Shown here: in pieces, positions 7,783 through 7,915 of the stretch
How positions within the stretch are numbered: the stretch's first letter is position 1
Layout: each line of letters opens with the position of its first letter
Assembly: GCA_036508635.1 (NCBI GenBank)
Contig: DATCGY010000139.1
Coordinates: 1-7,915, forward strand
DNA length: 7,915 nucleotides
Direction of reading: 5' to 3'
Origin: FEN-727 sp036508635
Lineage (GTDB): Bacteria > Actinomycetota > Geothermincolia > Fen-727 > Anoxymicrobiaceae
Made by a program: the position numbers and the translations under genes
Notes under the pieces: generated by a model
The model's database searches: none
Seen by the model: only the letters and a program-made list of their open reading frames with translations
What the model was told of the DNA's origin: nothing

Positions 7783-7788
7783 CTCCCC
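7783..7788 (-). promoter_or_regulatory. Ribosome binding site of the cyclase gene
   Basis: GGGGAG on the minus strand, followed by a five-base spacer TGATA and then the ATG at 7775-7777. It rules against the GTG at 7781-7783, whose first base falls inside the site. Confidence 0.55.
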
Positions 7789-7810
7789 GTGACTTGTTGA
7801 ACTTTCACAC

Positions 7811-7819
7811 ATTCTACCA
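7811..7819 (-). promoter_or_regulatory. Possible extended -10 promoter for the cyclase gene
   Basis: On the minus strand TGGTAGAAT reads as an extended -10 element (TGn before TAGAAT, five of six matches to TATAAT). Transcription would begin near 7804, giving a leader of about 27 bases. No good -35 is seen at 17 bases; TTGCCT occurs at a 14-base spacing, which is short. It is a candidate only, and could also serve addBA if transcription continues past the palindrome. Confidence 0.3.
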
Positions 7820-7854
7820 GCAGAACTGATAGGCAATCGGGAGATGGCGGAGGC

Positions 7855-7915
7855 GGGGTCAGGTCTTTTATTGTTTACTGTTGTCCTCTGCTCGAGATAG
7901 CCGTAGCAGTAAACA
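7855..7915. mobile_element. Probable end of a REP/IS200-like (Y1 transposase-associated) element, truncated by the window
   Basis: The stretch GGGGTCAGGTCTTTTA (7855-7870) resembles a sequence I recall beside REP-associated Y1 transposase genes in many bacteria. It is followed by a perfect nine-base inverted repeat, TGTTTACTG (7872-7880) and CAGTAAACA (7907-7915), with a 26-base spacer. Subterminal hairpins are typical of elements handled by HUH (Y1) transposases. No transposase gene is visible; it would lie beyond the right edge. The inverted repeat is seen directly; the family link is from memory. It could instead be an operator for a neighbouring gene. Confidence 0.4.

Noticed and set aside
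7145..7783. GTG at 7783 as the cyclase start
   Set aside because: It would lie within the best ribosome site, whereas the ATG two codons later has correct spacing.
1..7915. CRISPR arrays, tRNA or rRNA genes, riboswitches
   Set aside because: No regularly spaced repeats, cloverleaf or rRNA signatures were seen, and almost all the sequence is coding.

Overview
The window is about 7.9 kb of GC-rich bacterial DNA (GC not counted; it looks near 60%). Coding is dense, with GTG and TTG starts and a 4-base ATGA gene overlap. The lineage cannot be fixed from sequence alone. The helicase-nuclease pair is of the AddAB type but diverged from the Bacillus form, which would fit a deep-branching GC-rich group such as an actinobacterial or deltaproteobacterial relative. 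That placement is a guess.

Layout, left to right: (1) bases 2-442, plus strand, the 3' end of a sensor histidine kinase gene whose start lies outside the window; (2) a 21-base convergent gap; (3) bases 464-3871, minus strand, addA, an SF1 helicase with a C-terminal RecB-type nuclease; (4) bases 3868-7026, minus strand, addB, a helicase-like scaffold with its own RecB-type nuclease, overlapping addA by ATGA; (5) a 118-base spacer holding a strong palindrome; (6) bases 7145-7777, minus strand, a cyclase/kynurenine-formamidase-family metallohydrolase; (7) a 138-base upstream region with a possible promoter, then a sequence resembling the end of a REP/IS200-like (Y1 transposase-associated) element, cut off by the window edge.

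AddA and AddB are expected to form one heterodimer that resects double-strand breaks for RecA loading. All SF1 motifs and nuclease residues are present in AddA, and the nuclease residues are present in AddB. AddB is unusual. It has no N-terminal Walker A segment, and three of the four cysteines that hold the C-terminal Fe-S cluster in Bacillus AddB are replaced (Leu, Ser, Phe) inside an otherwise recognisable motif. Positions matching the Bacillus Chi-reading residues also look changed. The cyclase gene is co-oriented with addBA, but its function has no evident link to recombination.

I see no clear new multi-gene system. The most unusual signals are the AddB cysteine loss and the repeat elements bracketing the cyclase gene.
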